In this document: piece by piece, positions 41,348-51,038 of the stretch
Position numbering within the stretch: the stretch's first letter is position 1
Layout of the letters: each line of letters starts with the position of its first letter
DNA from: Wenzhouxiangella sp. 15190
Lineage (GTDB): Bacteria > Pseudomonadota > Gammaproteobacteria > Xanthomonadales > Wenzhouxiangellaceae
Length of the DNA: 64,000 nt
Reading direction: 5' to 3'
Assembly (NCBI RefSeq): GCF_003417465.1
Contig: NZ_QVMV01000006.1
Coordinates: forward strand, 1 to 64,000
Notes under the pieces: model-generated
What the model was told of the DNA's origin: nothing
Databases searched by the model: none
Seen by the model: the letters and a program-made list of their open reading frames with translations, nothing else
Made by a program: the position numbers and the translations under genes

Positions 41348-42741
41348 GAGGCTTTTTGATGGGGTATCGAGGGCATTCTGCGGAAGGTCAGAAGGACGAT
41401 TCCCAGCAGCCACATGGCGCAGACGAAGTCGATCGTGGTCGCGCCGTAGTAAACGCCAGACACCCCGATCAGGGTCGGTAACGTCAGCATGACCGGCACG
41501 TAGAACAGCAGTTGCCGCGAGACGGAGACCAGGGTGGCCTTGCCGGGCTGTTCGATTGCCGGCAGAAGCGCCAGGGCGGTGAACACGATCGGGAGTACCG
41601 GCAGCACCAGCATCAGCACGCGGAAACGGTGCAGGTCGATCGCTGCCAGGGCGGCATCCGGCAGCATCAGCGCCAGCGTGGCCTCCGGGAAGAGATTCAT
41701 GACGATCCAGATCGGTACGATCATGGCCGCACCGGCGGCGACGAAGGTCCAGTAGCTGTCGCGGATGCGTTGCCACTGCCCCGCGCCGTAGTTGATGCCG
41801 GCCACCGGCTGGAAGGCGCGCATCAGACCGAACAGCGGTGTGATCATGAAAAGCAGCACGCGCCAGGCCGCGCCGAAGAAGGCGATGTCGGCCTCATCGC
41901 CGATGCGGCTGAGCATGTTGAACACCACCACGGCCTGGACCAGGCCGGTCGAGCTTTGCACCATGGCCGGCGTGCCCAATCGGACGATGCGTCCGGCCAG
42001 GGCCCGCGGCAGGCCCAGGAAGCGGGCGTCCACCGGGTAACTGGCGCGGCCCCGCGCAAAGCGTTGCCAGACCAGCAGGCCGCCGACCGCACCGCCGATA
42101 TTCGTCGCCCAGGCCGCGCCGGCCACGCCCCAGTCGAAGACCGTGATGAAGACCGGCGTGAGGAGAATGTTGATCAAAAGTCCCGTGGCCATGTAGGCGG
42201 CCGCCAGCTTCATCTTGCCCTCGCCCCGGATGAGCATGTTGAGTGTCATGCCGCCAATGGCACCGAAGCCGCCCAGGGCCGATGCCCGCAGATAGGCGGC
42301 GGCGATCGGAACCAGGTCGTCGCGCGCCCCCATCGCATAGACCAGCTTCTCGGCCAGGCTGCCGCCCAGCAGGGCATAACCCATGGAGAGAAGAAATGCG
42401 ACGGTGATGGCCGTTCCGGGCAGTTGCTTGACCGTCTCGCGGTCGCCGCGTCCGATGGCGATCGACAGCGCCACACCGCCGCCGATGCCGGCCAGGGAGC
42501 CCAGTCCCAGGGTCAGCTGGGTCAGCGGATAGGCGAGCACCGCGCCGGCGAGCGCCTGCTCGCCGATGAGGTGCCCGATGTAGACGGCGTCCATCACGGC
42601 GTTGAGGCCGAAGGCCATCATTACGGCAATCGCCGGCCAGGCCATGTGCCACAGCACCCTGAGCCGTGAGCCGTAAAGGATCAAGTGGGCATGCGGGTCG
42701 GCGTGCTCCTTCGGCAGGGCGGTTTCGGGCGTGGAGGCCAA
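41344..42741 (-). CDS. MATE-family efflux transporter
   Basis: This 465-aa membrane protein has 12 predicted helices in two related halves, typical of Na+- or H+-coupled MATE exporters, with HMAWPAIAVMMAFGLN near residue 33 and QPVAGINYGAGQW in the second half. The best start is a TTG at 42741, because the first ATG falls at the first helix. That start is uncertain. It begins 7 bp after the stop of the ABC permease gene and is likely co-transcribed. The substrate is unknown. Confidence 0.85.
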   Translation of the reverse strand: MASTPETALPKEHADPHAHLILYGSRLRVLWHMAWPAIAVMMAFGLNAVMDAVYIGHLIGEQALAGAVLAYPLTQLTLGLGSLAGIGGGVALSIAIGRGDRETVKQLPGTAITVAFLLSMGYALLGGSLAEKLVYAMGARDDLVPIAAAYLRASALGGFGAIGGMTLNMLIRGEGKMKLAAAYMATGLLINILLTPVFITVFDWGVAGAAWATNIGGAVGGLLVWQRFARGRASYPVDARFLGLPRALAGRIVRLGTPAMVQSSTGLVQAVVVFNMLSRIGDEADIAFFGAAWRVLLFMITPLFGLMRAFQPVAGINYGAGQWQRIRDSYWTFVAAGAAMIVPIWIVMNLFPEATLALMLPDAALAAIDLHRFRVLMLVLPVLPIVFTALALLPAIEQPGKATLVSVSRQLLFYVPVMLTLPTLIGVSGVYYGATTIDFVCAMWLLGIVLLTFRRMPSIPHQKAS

Positions 42742-42748
42742 GGGGCGT

Positions 42749-45208
42749 CTATCCGCCCGCGCGCAGGATGCGGATGGGCGAGGTTTTGAGCACCGAACGG
42801 TTGCCCAGCCAGCCGCTGCCGACGACCAGCACGAACGATACGACAAAGCCGCTCGCCAGCAGCAGAGCCGAGGGCCGGTAGGCGAATTCGAACAGCTCGC
42901 GCGCCAGCAGCCAGCCGGTCAGCGCCGCGCCGCCGGTGGCCAGCACGGCGGCGATCAGCGCCATGGCGCCGTACTCGATCAGCAGCCCGCGTCGTACCAG
43001 GGCATCGTCGGCACCCAGTGCGCGGATCAGGGCCGCTTCCTGCCGGCGCTCGTCGCGGGTGGCTTCCAGAGCCGCCAACAGCACCACCAGCCCCGCGATC
43101 AGGGTAAAGAAGAACACCACCTGGGCCGCGCTCGAGACCCGGTCGATGATCTCTCCGATGCGATCCAGCAGGGCGCCGATATCGATGATCGATACGTTGG
43201 GCCAGCCCTGCTGGATATCGCGCAGGGGGCCGGCGTCTTCGGGCAGGCGGAAGCTGGCGATGAACTGGTGCGGCAGCGACTCGCCCGCCGAGGGCGTGAG
43301 CAGGATGAAGAAATTGACGTTGAACGATTCCCACTCGACCTCGCGCATGCTCGTTACCGTCGCATCCAGGCGCTGGCCGCCGGCCTCGAAAAGCATGGTG
43401 TCGCCCATGCCGACGCCCGTTCGCTCGGCCCAGCGCTGGGCCAGGGAAATCTCGCCGTCGGCGTCCGGCGCGAAGAACGTGCCTTCGATGACGCGATTGG
43501 CCGGCGGTAGTGTATCGATCCAGGAGACGTTGGTTTGCCCGGCCCAACGGTGATCCGGTGGCGGTTCGCCGTTGACCTCGATGAGGTTGACGGTGGCCAT
43601 TGGGCGAATCTGGAGGTTGAGCGCGCCGGCCTCGACCAGGGCTTCGTGCACGGCCTCGCGCTGGTCGGGCTGGATGTTGACCACGAAGTGATCGGCGGTG
43701 TCTTCCGGCAGGCTGCCGCGCCACTGCTCGAGCAGTTCGGCCCGCACGATCATCAACAGCAGCAGCGCCATCAGACCCAGGCCCAGGGCGGTGATCTGGA
43801 TGATGCCCTGGCCGCGGCGGCGGTGCAGCCCGGCCAGCCCGAAACGCCAGTCGGCCCGCGTGCGCTTTGACAGTTGCCGGCTCAGCCCCATCGCGCCCCA
43901 GGCGGCCAGGGCCAGGACGGCGGCCAGCGTGGCCGAACCGCCGAGCACGATCATTGCCAGGCGCAGGTTGCCGAGCTGCAGTACCGGAATCGCCAGCGCG
44001 CCCAGAATCGGTACCAGCCACAAGCCGCCGGCCAGCCCGGGCCGGGTGTCGAGTGATCGGTTGAGAATGCGCATCGGCGCGACCGATCTGAGCGCCACCA
44101 GCGGCGGCAGGGCGAAGCCGGCCGCCAGCAGCAGGGTGAAACTGCCACTGCCGACAAGCGGCATCAGGCGGGCCGGCGGCAGTTCGCCGGCGGGGCCGTC
44201 GGCCAGGATCGAGGCGATGACGGTCTGCGCGCCGAAGGCCAGGACCCCGCCGGTGGCGATTGCCGCCAGCGCCAGCCACAGCAGCATCAGGCTCAGTGCG
44301 CCGAGAATCTGGCGACCTTCGGCGCCGAAGGCCTTAAGGAGCGCGACCAGGTCGCGCTGAGAGCGCGAATACCTGAGTGCGGCCAGCAGCACGGCGGCGG
44401 CGGCCAGGATCACGGCGGTCAGCGCGGCCACGCCCAGGAAGCGTTGGGCCTGCTCGAGCGCCTGGCCGGTGTCGGCCTCGGCCTCGGCGACGGTTTCGAT
44501 GTCCTGGCGGTCTTCGACTCTTGGTTCGACCCAGCGGCGGAATTCGGCCACGCCCGATTCGCTGCCGGCGACCAGAAGGCGCCAGCGCACGCGCGAGCCC
44601 GGGCCGAGCAGTTCGCTGTCGAGCAGGTCGTCCATGTGGATGATCAACCGCGGGGCGAGCATGAAGCGGCTGCCGCCACGGTCCGGCTCCCAGGTCAGCA
44701 CGCGCTCGATGTTTACGGCGCGGCGACCGATGTCGACTTCCACGCCGGTATCGGTCTCGAACAGGCGCAGCCCCCGGGCTGCCATCCAGCCCGTGCCCGG
44801 CCGGGGTGCAGTCGCCAGGGTTTCTTCCTGATCGCTACCGAGTCGGTCGGCCAGCTTGAGCTGCCCGCGCAGCGGGTAGGTCTCGGTGACGGCCTTGAGG
44901 TCGACCAGGTGGCTTTCCTCGCCGACGAACAGCACCGTGCTCAAAAGCGCGATCTCGGCCGTATCCAGGCCCAGTTCGCCGGCCTTTTCCCGGTATTCTT
45001 CGGGCAGGCGCTCGCGCCCGGTTATCACCAGGTCGGCGGCCAGCACCTCGCCGGCCTGTCGCTCCAGCGCCCGCCCGACGCGGTCGGTAAACAGGCTCAC
45101 CGCAGCCAGCGCGGCCGTCGCCACCACCAGTCCGGCGAACAACATCACCAGAGCGCCGGAGCGGGATTGGCGGGTCAGCAGTTTTAGCGAGAGAGCTGCT
45201 GAATTCAT
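42749..45208 (-). CDS. ybbP: FtsX-like ABC transporter permease (YbbP type)
   Basis: This 819-aa membrane protein has an N-terminal helix, a periplasmic domain (about 45-255), three helices (265-370), further helices near 395-440 and 470-490, a second periplasmic domain and a final FtsX block of three helices (about 690-800). Two FtsX units in one chain fit the YbbP family. Its ATPase partner lies upstream across a repeat-filled gap of 186 bp. The pair belongs to the conserved tesA-ybbA-ybbP locus; its substrate is not established. Confidence 0.9.
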   Translation of the reverse strand: MNSAALSLKLLTRQSRSGALVMLFAGLVVATAALAAVSLFTDRVGRALERQAGEVLAADLVITGRERLPEEYREKAGELGLDTAEIALLSTVLFVGEESHLVDLKAVTETYPLRGQLKLADRLGSDQEETLATAPRPGTGWMAARGLRLFETDTGVEVDIGRRAVNIERVLTWEPDRGGSRFMLAPRLIIHMDDLLDSELLGPGSRVRWRLLVAGSESGVAEFRRWVEPRVEDRQDIETVAEAEADTGQALEQAQRFLGVAALTAVILAAAAVLLAALRYSRSQRDLVALLKAFGAEGRQILGALSLMLLWLALAAIATGGVLAFGAQTVIASILADGPAGELPPARLMPLVGSGSFTLLLAAGFALPPLVALRSVAPMRILNRSLDTRPGLAGGLWLVPILGALAIPVLQLGNLRLAMIVLGGSATLAAVLALAAWGAMGLSRQLSKRTRADWRFGLAGLHRRRGQGIIQITALGLGLMALLLLMIVRAELLEQWRGSLPEDTADHFVVNIQPDQREAVHEALVEAGALNLQIRPMATVNLIEVNGEPPPDHRWAGQTNVSWIDTLPPANRVIEGTFFAPDADGEISLAQRWAERTGVGMGDTMLFEAGGQRLDATVTSMREVEWESFNVNFFILLTPSAGESLPHQFIASFRLPEDAGPLRDIQQGWPNVSIIDIGALLDRIGEIIDRVSSAAQVVFFFTLIAGLVVLLAALEATRDERRQEAALIRALGADDALVRRGLLIEYGAMALIAAVLATGGAALTGWLLARELFEFAYRPSALLLASGFVVSFVLVVGSGWLGNRSVLKTSPIRILRAGG

Positions 45209-45232
45209 CGGGAGCAGGCTTCGCTATTGGGC

Positions 45233-45387
45233 GCAAATCCGAAATTCGAAGCACCAAATTCGAAACAGGCATGAAATTCGAAATTCGAATGACAGAAACG
45301 GATAGGTGCCGAGGTGTCAAGCGCCCGCCGTTTCAAGCATTCGTGCTTCGTATTTGTTTCGGATTTGGTGCTTCGGATTTCGAGTTT
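45233..45387. repeat. Heptad-repeat inverted element, AAATTCG family (H8)
   Basis: Left arm 45233-45300 (AAATCCG, AAATTCGAAGCACCAAA, GAAATTCGAATGACAGAAA words) faces right arm 45335-45387 (GTGCTTCG, TTTGTTTCGGA, TTTGGTGCTTCGGATTTCG words) over a core of about 34 bp. It separates the ATPase gene from its permease gene. The right arm ends 8 bp from the ATPase stop codon. Confidence 0.8.
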
Positions 45388-45394
45388 GCGAGCG

Positions 45395-46099
45395 TCAAGC
45401 ATGCTCAGTAGCTCCCTCGCCGCCCGTAAGCACGCCGTCTTCAATCTTGTCCACCCGTCCACACCGCCGAGCGAGCTTCATGTCATGTGTGACCAGAACG
45501 AGCGCCGTGCCGTGATGTTCATTGAGTTCGAACAGCAGGTCGGCCACCGCCTCGCCGGTGCGCTGGTCGAGGTTGCCAGTCGGTTCGTCGGCGAACAGGA
45601 TTTCGGGCTCGCCGGCGAAGGCCCGGGCAATCGCCACGCGCTGCTGCTCGCCGCCGGAGAGCTGGCGCGGGTAGTGTTCCAGGCGGTGGCTCAGGCCGAC
45701 CTGGTCGAGCGCTTCGAGGGCGCGCTTGCGTGGGTGTTCGAAGGCGGCGATCTCCAGCGCCAGCATCACGTTCTCCAGCGCGGTCAGGCTGGGCAGCAAG
45801 TGAAAGCTCTGGAAGACGAAGCCGACGTGGCGTTTGCGCAACCGCGCGCGGGCGTTTTCGTCAAGCGACTTGAGTTCGGCGCCGGTCAGCCGGATATCGC
45901 CACTGGTTGGGCGGTCGAGGCCGGCCAGCAGACCGAGCAGGGTGGTCTTGCCCGAGCCGGAGGCCCCGACGATCGCCAGCGTTTCGCCGGCGTTCAGGTC
46001 CAGGCTGATATCTTTGAGAATCTCGAGTCGCCCGCCGGGGGCGTCGACCGAAAATCCCACCTGTCGGGCCGACAGGATGCTTTGTGTGGATTGATCCAT
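45395..46099 (-). CDS. ybbA: ABC transporter ATP-binding protein (YbbA type)
   Basis: This 234-aa ATPase of the LolD/MacB class has Walker [10 protein letters not shown] near 45-53, the signature [14 protein letters not shown] near 150, Walker [13 protein letters not shown] near 170 and the switch His in LVTHD near 205. ATG 46099 (MDQSTQS) forms a CATG with the ATG of divergent tesA; an upstream Met at 46129 would overlap tesA by 32 bp. It pairs with the FtsX-like permease downstream. Confidence 0.92.
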   Translation of the reverse strand: MDQSTQSILSARQVGFSVDAPGGRLEILKDISLDLNAGETLAIVGASGSGKTTLLGLLAGLDRPTSGDIRLTGAELKSLDENARARLRKRHVGFVFQSFHLLPSLTALENVMLALEIAAFEHPRKRALEALDQVGLSHRLEHYPRQLSGGEQQRVAIARAFAGEPEILFADEPTGNLDQRTGEAVADLLFELNEHHGTALVLVTHDMKLARRCGRVDKIEDGVLTGGEGATEHA

Positions 46100-46709
46100 G
46101 TTCAAACTGTTCCCGAAAGGACTGTTCATTGCGTTGCTGAGCGCATCATTGTGCCTGCCGGTGAGTGCGGCGACGGTGATGGTCGTCGGCGACAGTCTCT
46201 CCGACGCCTATTCCATCCCCCGTGAATCGGGCTGGGTGCATCTGCTTTCCGAACGCCTCGACGGCGAGCACGAAGTAATCAACGCCAGCATCTCGGGCGA
46301 AACCACCGCCGGGGCGGTCACCCGGATCGACGGGCTGCTGGAAACACACCGGCCGGATGTCGTGCTGATCATTCTTGGCGGCAATGACGGCCTGCGTGGG
46401 CTATCGCCGACGCAGACCGAAGACAATCTGGCGGCCGTGATCGAAAAAGGCAAGTCGGCCGATGCCACCGTGGCCTTGATGCAGATCCGCCTGCCGCCCA
46501 ATTTGGGCCCGGTCTATATCGAGCGCTTCGAGGCGATCTATCCGCGCCTGGCCGAGCGCTATGACATCGAGTTCCTGCCGTTCTTTATCGACGATATTTT
46601 CGACAAGCCCGGAATGCTCCAGGATGACGGCATTCACCCCACCGCCGAGGCCCAGCCGCTGATGCTCGAGGCCGTCTGGCCGAAGCTGCAGGCGCTGCTC
46701 GCAGGTTAA
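46098..46709 (+). CDS. tesA: Periplasmic SGNH esterase / acyl-CoA thioesterase I
   Basis: This 203-aa hydrolase has a signal peptide (cut near VSA-ATV, about residue 24), block I GDSLSDAY with nucleophile Ser33, GGND near 93-96 and the Asp-His pair in DDGIHPT near 175. It matches TesA (thioesterase I, protease I, lysophospholipase L1). Its ATG shares two bases with the start codon of divergent ybbA, so each promoter must lie inside the other gene or depend on a distant site. Confidence 0.92.
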   Translation: MFKLFPKGLFIALLSASLCLPVSAATVMVVGDSLSDAYSIPRESGWVHLLSERLDGEHEVINASISGETTAGAVTRIDGLLETHRPDVVLIILGGNDGLRGLSPTQTEDNLAAVIEKGKSADATVALMQIRLPPNLGPVYIERFEAIYPRLAERYDIEFLPFFIDDIFDKPGMLQDDGIHPTAEAQPLMLEAVWPKLQALLAG

Positions 46710-46798
46710 CGACTGACAGCGTTAGCGGCCTGGGAGTTTCTCAGAGGCTCCCTTGCCTGTATGCTTTGAAACTTGGCCCGAGACTCCCAGCGAATCCC

Positions 46799-48394
46799 AT
46801 GTCCGAACGCGAAATCATGGAATACGACGTCGTGATCGTCGGTGCCGGCCCGGCCGGGCTGGCCTGTGCGATCCGGCTCAAGCAACTCAAGGACGAGCTC
46901 AACGTCTGCGTGATCGAGAAGGCTGCCGAGATCGGCGGGCACATCCTCTCCGGCGCGGTTATCGAGCCCGAGCCGCTGGATGCACTCATCGACGGCTGGC
47001 GCGACGATCCGCCGCCGATCTGCGTGGAAGCCGGCAAGGATCAGCTCATGCATCTGAGCAAGACCGGCAAGCGCAAGCTGCCCACCCCGCCGCAGCAGAA
47101 GAACCACGGCAACTTCATCGTCTCGCTCGGCGCACTGAGCGGCTGGCTGGCGCCGAAAGCGGAAGCGCTGGGCGTGGACCTGTTCCCCGGTTTCGCCGCC
47201 GCCGACCTGTCCTATAACGACAAGGACGAAGTGCAGGGCGTGATCATCGGCGACATGGGCGTCGACGCCGAGGGCAACGAGAAGGACACCTACGTCCAGG
47301 GCATCGAGATTCACGCGCCGGTGACCGTGCTGGGCGAAGGCTGTCGCGGTCACTTGACCAAGCGGGCGATCCGCAAGTACAAGCTCGACGCCGACAGTGA
47401 CCCGCAGACCTACGGCATCGGCATGAAGGAGCTGTGGCGCCTGCCCGAAGGGCGAGTCGAGCCGGGCCGGATCCAGCACACCGTGGGCTGGCCGCTGCCC
47501 AAGGAGATTTACGGCGGCAGCTTCATCTATCACCTCGACAAGGACCGCGTGGCCGTCGGCTTCGTCTGCGGTCTGGACTACCAGGACCCGAAGTTTTCGC
47601 CGTTCGAAGCCTTCCAGCAGTTCAAGCACCACCCGATGATGCACGAAATGCTCGAGGGCGGCGAGATCCTGTCGGCCGGCGCCCGTGCGCTGGTCGAGGG
47701 CGGTTACCAGTCTCTGCCGAGGGTCGAGATGCCCGGTGCGGTGCTGATCGGCGACTCGGCCGGCCTGCTCAACGTGCCCAAGATCAAGGGCGTCCACCAG
47801 GCGATGAAATCGGGCATGCTCGCTGCCGAGCACCTGGCCGGGAATCTCGGCAGCGAAGGCTTCGACAAGCGGCTGCGCGAGTCCGACGTCATGGCCGAAC
47901 TGAAGAAGGTGCGAAACATCCGCCCGGGGTTCAGCAAGGGTCTGTGGCGCGGCATGGTAACGGCGGCCATCGAGACGGTCACCGCCGGCAAACTGCCGCG
48001 CACGCTCGAAAACCACGCCGACTATGAGCAGTACCGCAAGCTCGACGAACCGGGTCTGAAGTTCGATCATGTCGACCGCGACCTGCCGCCGCGCGATCGC
48101 CTGGCCTCGGTCTACTTCGCCCAGACCGCGCACGACGAAGACCAGCCAGTGCACCTGAAGATCATCGATCCGGACGTGTGTTTCACCCGATGCGAGGAAG
48201 AGTACGGCAACCCCTGCACCCGCTTCTGCCCGGCCAACGTCTACGAAGTGGTCGAGGACGAAGGCGGCAAGCGCCTCCAGATCAATGCCGCCAACTGCGT
48301 CCACTGCAAGACCTGCGACATCGCCGACCCCTACCAGGTTATCGACTGGGTCACGCCGGAAGGCGGGTCAGGGCCGAACTATACGAACCTTTGA
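46799..48394 (+). CDS. Electron transfer flavoprotein-ubiquinone oxidoreductase
   Basis: This 531-aa membrane-associated iron-sulfur flavoprotein passes electrons from ETF to ubiquinone in fatty-acid and amino-acid oxidation. The FAD motif GAGPAG is at 15-20, with EKAAEIGGHILSGAVIEP near 45-60. The C-terminal 4Fe-4S site has CxxE/CTRFCPANVYE and CVHCKTCDIADP near 460-510. ATG 46799 (MSEREIME) was chosen; MEYDVVIVG at residue 7 is possible. The etfA/etfB genes are not in the window. Confidence 0.93.
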   Translation: MSEREIMEYDVVIVGAGPAGLACAIRLKQLKDELNVCVIEKAAEIGGHILSGAVIEPEPLDALIDGWRDDPPPICVEAGKDQLMHLSKTGKRKLPTPPQQKNHGNFIVSLGALSGWLAPKAEALGVDLFPGFAAADLSYNDKDEVQGVIIGDMGVDAEGNEKDTYVQGIEIHAPVTVLGEGCRGHLTKRAIRKYKLDADSDPQTYGIGMKELWRLPEGRVEPGRIQHTVGWPLPKEIYGGSFIYHLDKDRVAVGFVCGLDYQDPKFSPFEAFQQFKHHPMMHEMLEGGEILSAGARALVEGGYQSLPRVEMPGAVLIGDSAGLLNVPKIKGVHQAMKSGMLAAEHLAGNLGSEGFDKRLRESDVMAELKKVRNIRPGFSKGLWRGMVTAAIETVTAGKLPRTLENHADYEQYRKLDEPGLKFDHVDRDLPPRDRLASVYFAQTAHDEDQPVHLKIIDPDVCFTRCEEEYGNPCTRFCPANVYEVVEDEGGKRLQINAANCVHCKTCDIADPYQVIDWVTPEGGSGPNYTNL

Positions 48395-48430
48395 TCGGGC
48401 GTTGAATATGGACCTACCCTTTGTGCCTCA

Positions 48431-48596
48431 GCGTCCGGTTTCCGGTTTCCGGTTTACGGTTTACGGGAAGGCTTGGGATCAGTCTGTCTGTCTTGATGGC
48501 ATAAGGGCGTCTACCAGACCGGCGCTTCATTCCTCCGTGCTCGAAGCCGTGAACGCCGGAATCCGTATACCGGAAACCGGAAACCGTAAACCGTAA
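48431..48596. repeat. Heptad-repeat inverted element, TTTMCGG family (H9)
   Basis: Left arm 48431-48468 reads TCCGG-type heptads: TTTCCGG twice, then TTTACGG twice. Right arm 48554-48596 read in reverse complement gives TTTACGG, TTTCCGG, TTTCCGG, TATACGG, ATTCCGG. Two variants of one 7-bp word occur in both arms. The core of about 85 bp begins GAAGGC. The right arm ends 2 bp before the aroC start codon. Confidence 0.85.
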
Positions 48597-48598
48597 CC

Positions 48599-49693
48599 AT
48601 GTCCACCAACTCCTTCGGCCACGTTCTGACGCTCACGACCTTTGGCGAAAGCCACGGGCCGGCGATCGGGTGTGTGATCGACGGGTTTCCACCGGGGATG
48701 GAGATCACGGCGGAGGAGATTCGCGACGAGTTGATGCGGCGGGCGACCGGGCAGAGCCGCTGGACCTCGCAGCGCAAGGAGGCCGAGGACGTCCAGATTC
48801 TCTCCGGCACCTTCGAGGGCAGGACGACGGGCGCGCCAATCGCGCTTTTGATCTACAACACGGATGCGCGCTCGAAGGACTACTCGAAGATCGCCGAGCA
48901 GTTCCGGCCCGGGCATGCCGACTACACCTATCACCACAAGTATGGTATTCGCGACTACCGCGGCGGCGGGCGCTCTTCGGCGCGCGAGACGGCCATGCGG
49001 GTCGCCGCCGGTGCGTTGGCGAGGAAATACCTGAAGGACCAAGTCGGGGTCGAGATCACCGGCTGGCTGGGCCGGATCGGTGACGAAGTCTGCGACGAGA
49101 AATTCGACGCTTCAGTGATCGACTCCAATCCCTTCTTCTGTCCGGACGCTTCCAGGATCGAGGCGCTCGAGAATTACATGAAAAAGCTCTGGAAGTCGGG
49201 CGACTCGGTGGGTGCACTGGTCAAGGCGCGCGCCACCGGCGTGCCCGTCGGGCTGGGTGCGCCGGTCTACGCCAAGCTCGATGGCGACCTGGCCGCGGCG
49301 ATGATGAGCATCAACGCCGCCAAGGGCGTGGAGATCGGCGCTGGCTTCGATTCGGTGGCACAGAAGGGCACCGAGCACCGCGACGAGATTACGCCGGAAG
49401 GCTTCGAGTCCAATCACGCCGGTGGCGTGCTGGGCGGCATTTCGACCGGGCAGACGGTCGAGTGCGCGGTGGCCTTCAAGCCGACCTCGTCGTTGCGCCT
49501 GCCCGGGAAGACCGTGGATATCCGGGGTGAACCGGTTGAAATCGTGACCACCGGCCGCCATGACCCATGTGTCGGGATTCGCGCCGTGCCCATCGTCGAG
49601 GCCATGCTGGCCCTGGTGATCATGGACCACTATTTACTCAACCGCGCCCAGTGCGGCGACGTAGGCGAGCAGACGCCGCGCATCCCAGGGTAA
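48599..49693 (+). CDS. aroC: Chorismate synthase
   Basis: This 364-aa enzyme converts 5-enolpyruvylshikimate-3-phosphate to chorismate with reduced FMN. The family signatures are [14 protein letters not shown] near residue 16, [20 protein letters not shown] near 120 and the C-terminal [17 protein letters not shown] near 325. ATG 48599 follows directly after repeat H9 with no clear ribosome site. Chorismate feeds the trp genes further along the window. It is bounded on both sides by heptad elements. Confidence 0.95.
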   Translation: MSTNSFGHVLTLTTFGESHGPAIGCVIDGFPPGMEITAEEIRDELMRRATGQSRWTSQRKEAEDVQILSGTFEGRTTGAPIALLIYNTDARSKDYSKIAEQFRPGHADYTYHHKYGIRDYRGGGRSSARETAMRVAAGALARKYLKDQVGVEITGWLGRIGDEVCDEKFDASVIDSNPFFCPDASRIEALENYMKKLWKSGDSVGALVKARATGVPVGLGAPVYAKLDGDLAAAMMSINAAKGVEIGAGFDSVAQKGTEHRDEITPEGFESNHAGGVLGGISTGQTVECAVAFKPTSSLRLPGKTVDIRGEPVEIVTTGRHDPCVGIRAVPIVEAMLALVIMDHYLLNRAQCGDVGEQTPRIPG

Positions 49694-49793
49694 GTGGGAA
49701 GTGCAAAAAGTGTGAAGTGTTCAGTGTGAAGTGTGAAGAAGGCGCGGCTATGGGCGGTCGTTCTTTACACTTCACACTTTACACTTAACACTC
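49694..49793. repeat. Heptad-repeat inverted element, AGTGTRA family (H10)
   Basis: Left arm 49694-49740 includes AGTGTGA, AGTGTTC, AGTGTGA, AGTGTGA. Right arm 49762-49793 read in reverse complement gives AGTGTTA, AGTGTAA, AGTGTGA, AGTGTAA. The core is about 22 bp, begins GAAGGCG and ends CGTTC. The element starts at the base after the aroC stop codon and ends 39 bp before the asd start. Confidence 0.85.
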
Positions 49794-49832
49794 GCCAACT
49801 AATTCCCATTCGAATCAGAAGCAAACATCATC

Positions 49833-50855
<1,023 letters not shown>

Positions 50856-50906
50856 GCTACTGCGCGTGACGGTGGCCACCGTCACACAGCCGCTCGCTAA
50901 GCTCCT
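50856..50906. repeat. REP-like element, TACTGCGCG core, second copy (R3)
   Basis: The core CTACTGCGCG...GGCCACCGTCA...CGCTCGCTA matches the element at 41254, with a nearly perfect inner palindrome GACGGTGGCCACCGTC. Its arms are GAGCT and AGCTC, which match each other but not the arms of the other copy. It starts next to the asd stop codon. Confidence 0.75.
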
Positions 50907-50935
50907 CGACGATTAATTCCAGTCAGCGATCCCTT

Positions 50936-50963
50936 GAAAGCGCCGCCCCCTGGCGGCGCTTTC
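50936..50963 (+). terminator. Hairpin terminator after asd
   Basis: GAAAGCGCCGCC (50936-50947) pairs perfectly with GGCGGCGCTTTC (50952-50963), a 12-bp stem with a 4-nt loop. The T tract is only CTTTC, so termination strength is uncertain. It lies about 80 bp after the asd stop and separates asd from fimV. Confidence 0.65.
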
Positions 50964-50989
50964 GCATTATGTGAACACATTGGTATACT
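50961..50989 (+). promoter_or_regulatory. Extended -10 promoter upstream of fimV
   Basis: TATACT at 50984-50989 is preceded by TGG, giving an extended -10 (TGGTATACT). A weak TTCGCA lies 17 bp upstream. Transcription would start about 45 bp before the fimV ATG. This is the most likely start of the fimV-to-purF transcription unit. Confidence 0.45.
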
Positions 50990-51038
50990 CGCTTGAATTG
51001 AAATAATTTTGATCAAGCACTAGAGGGACTCGGCGCTC

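Noticed and set aside
48431-48596. Possible CRISPR array from regularly repeated motifs
   Set aside because: The period is 7 bp with no spacers of 25-40 bp, and the arrays are inverted. This is not CRISPR.
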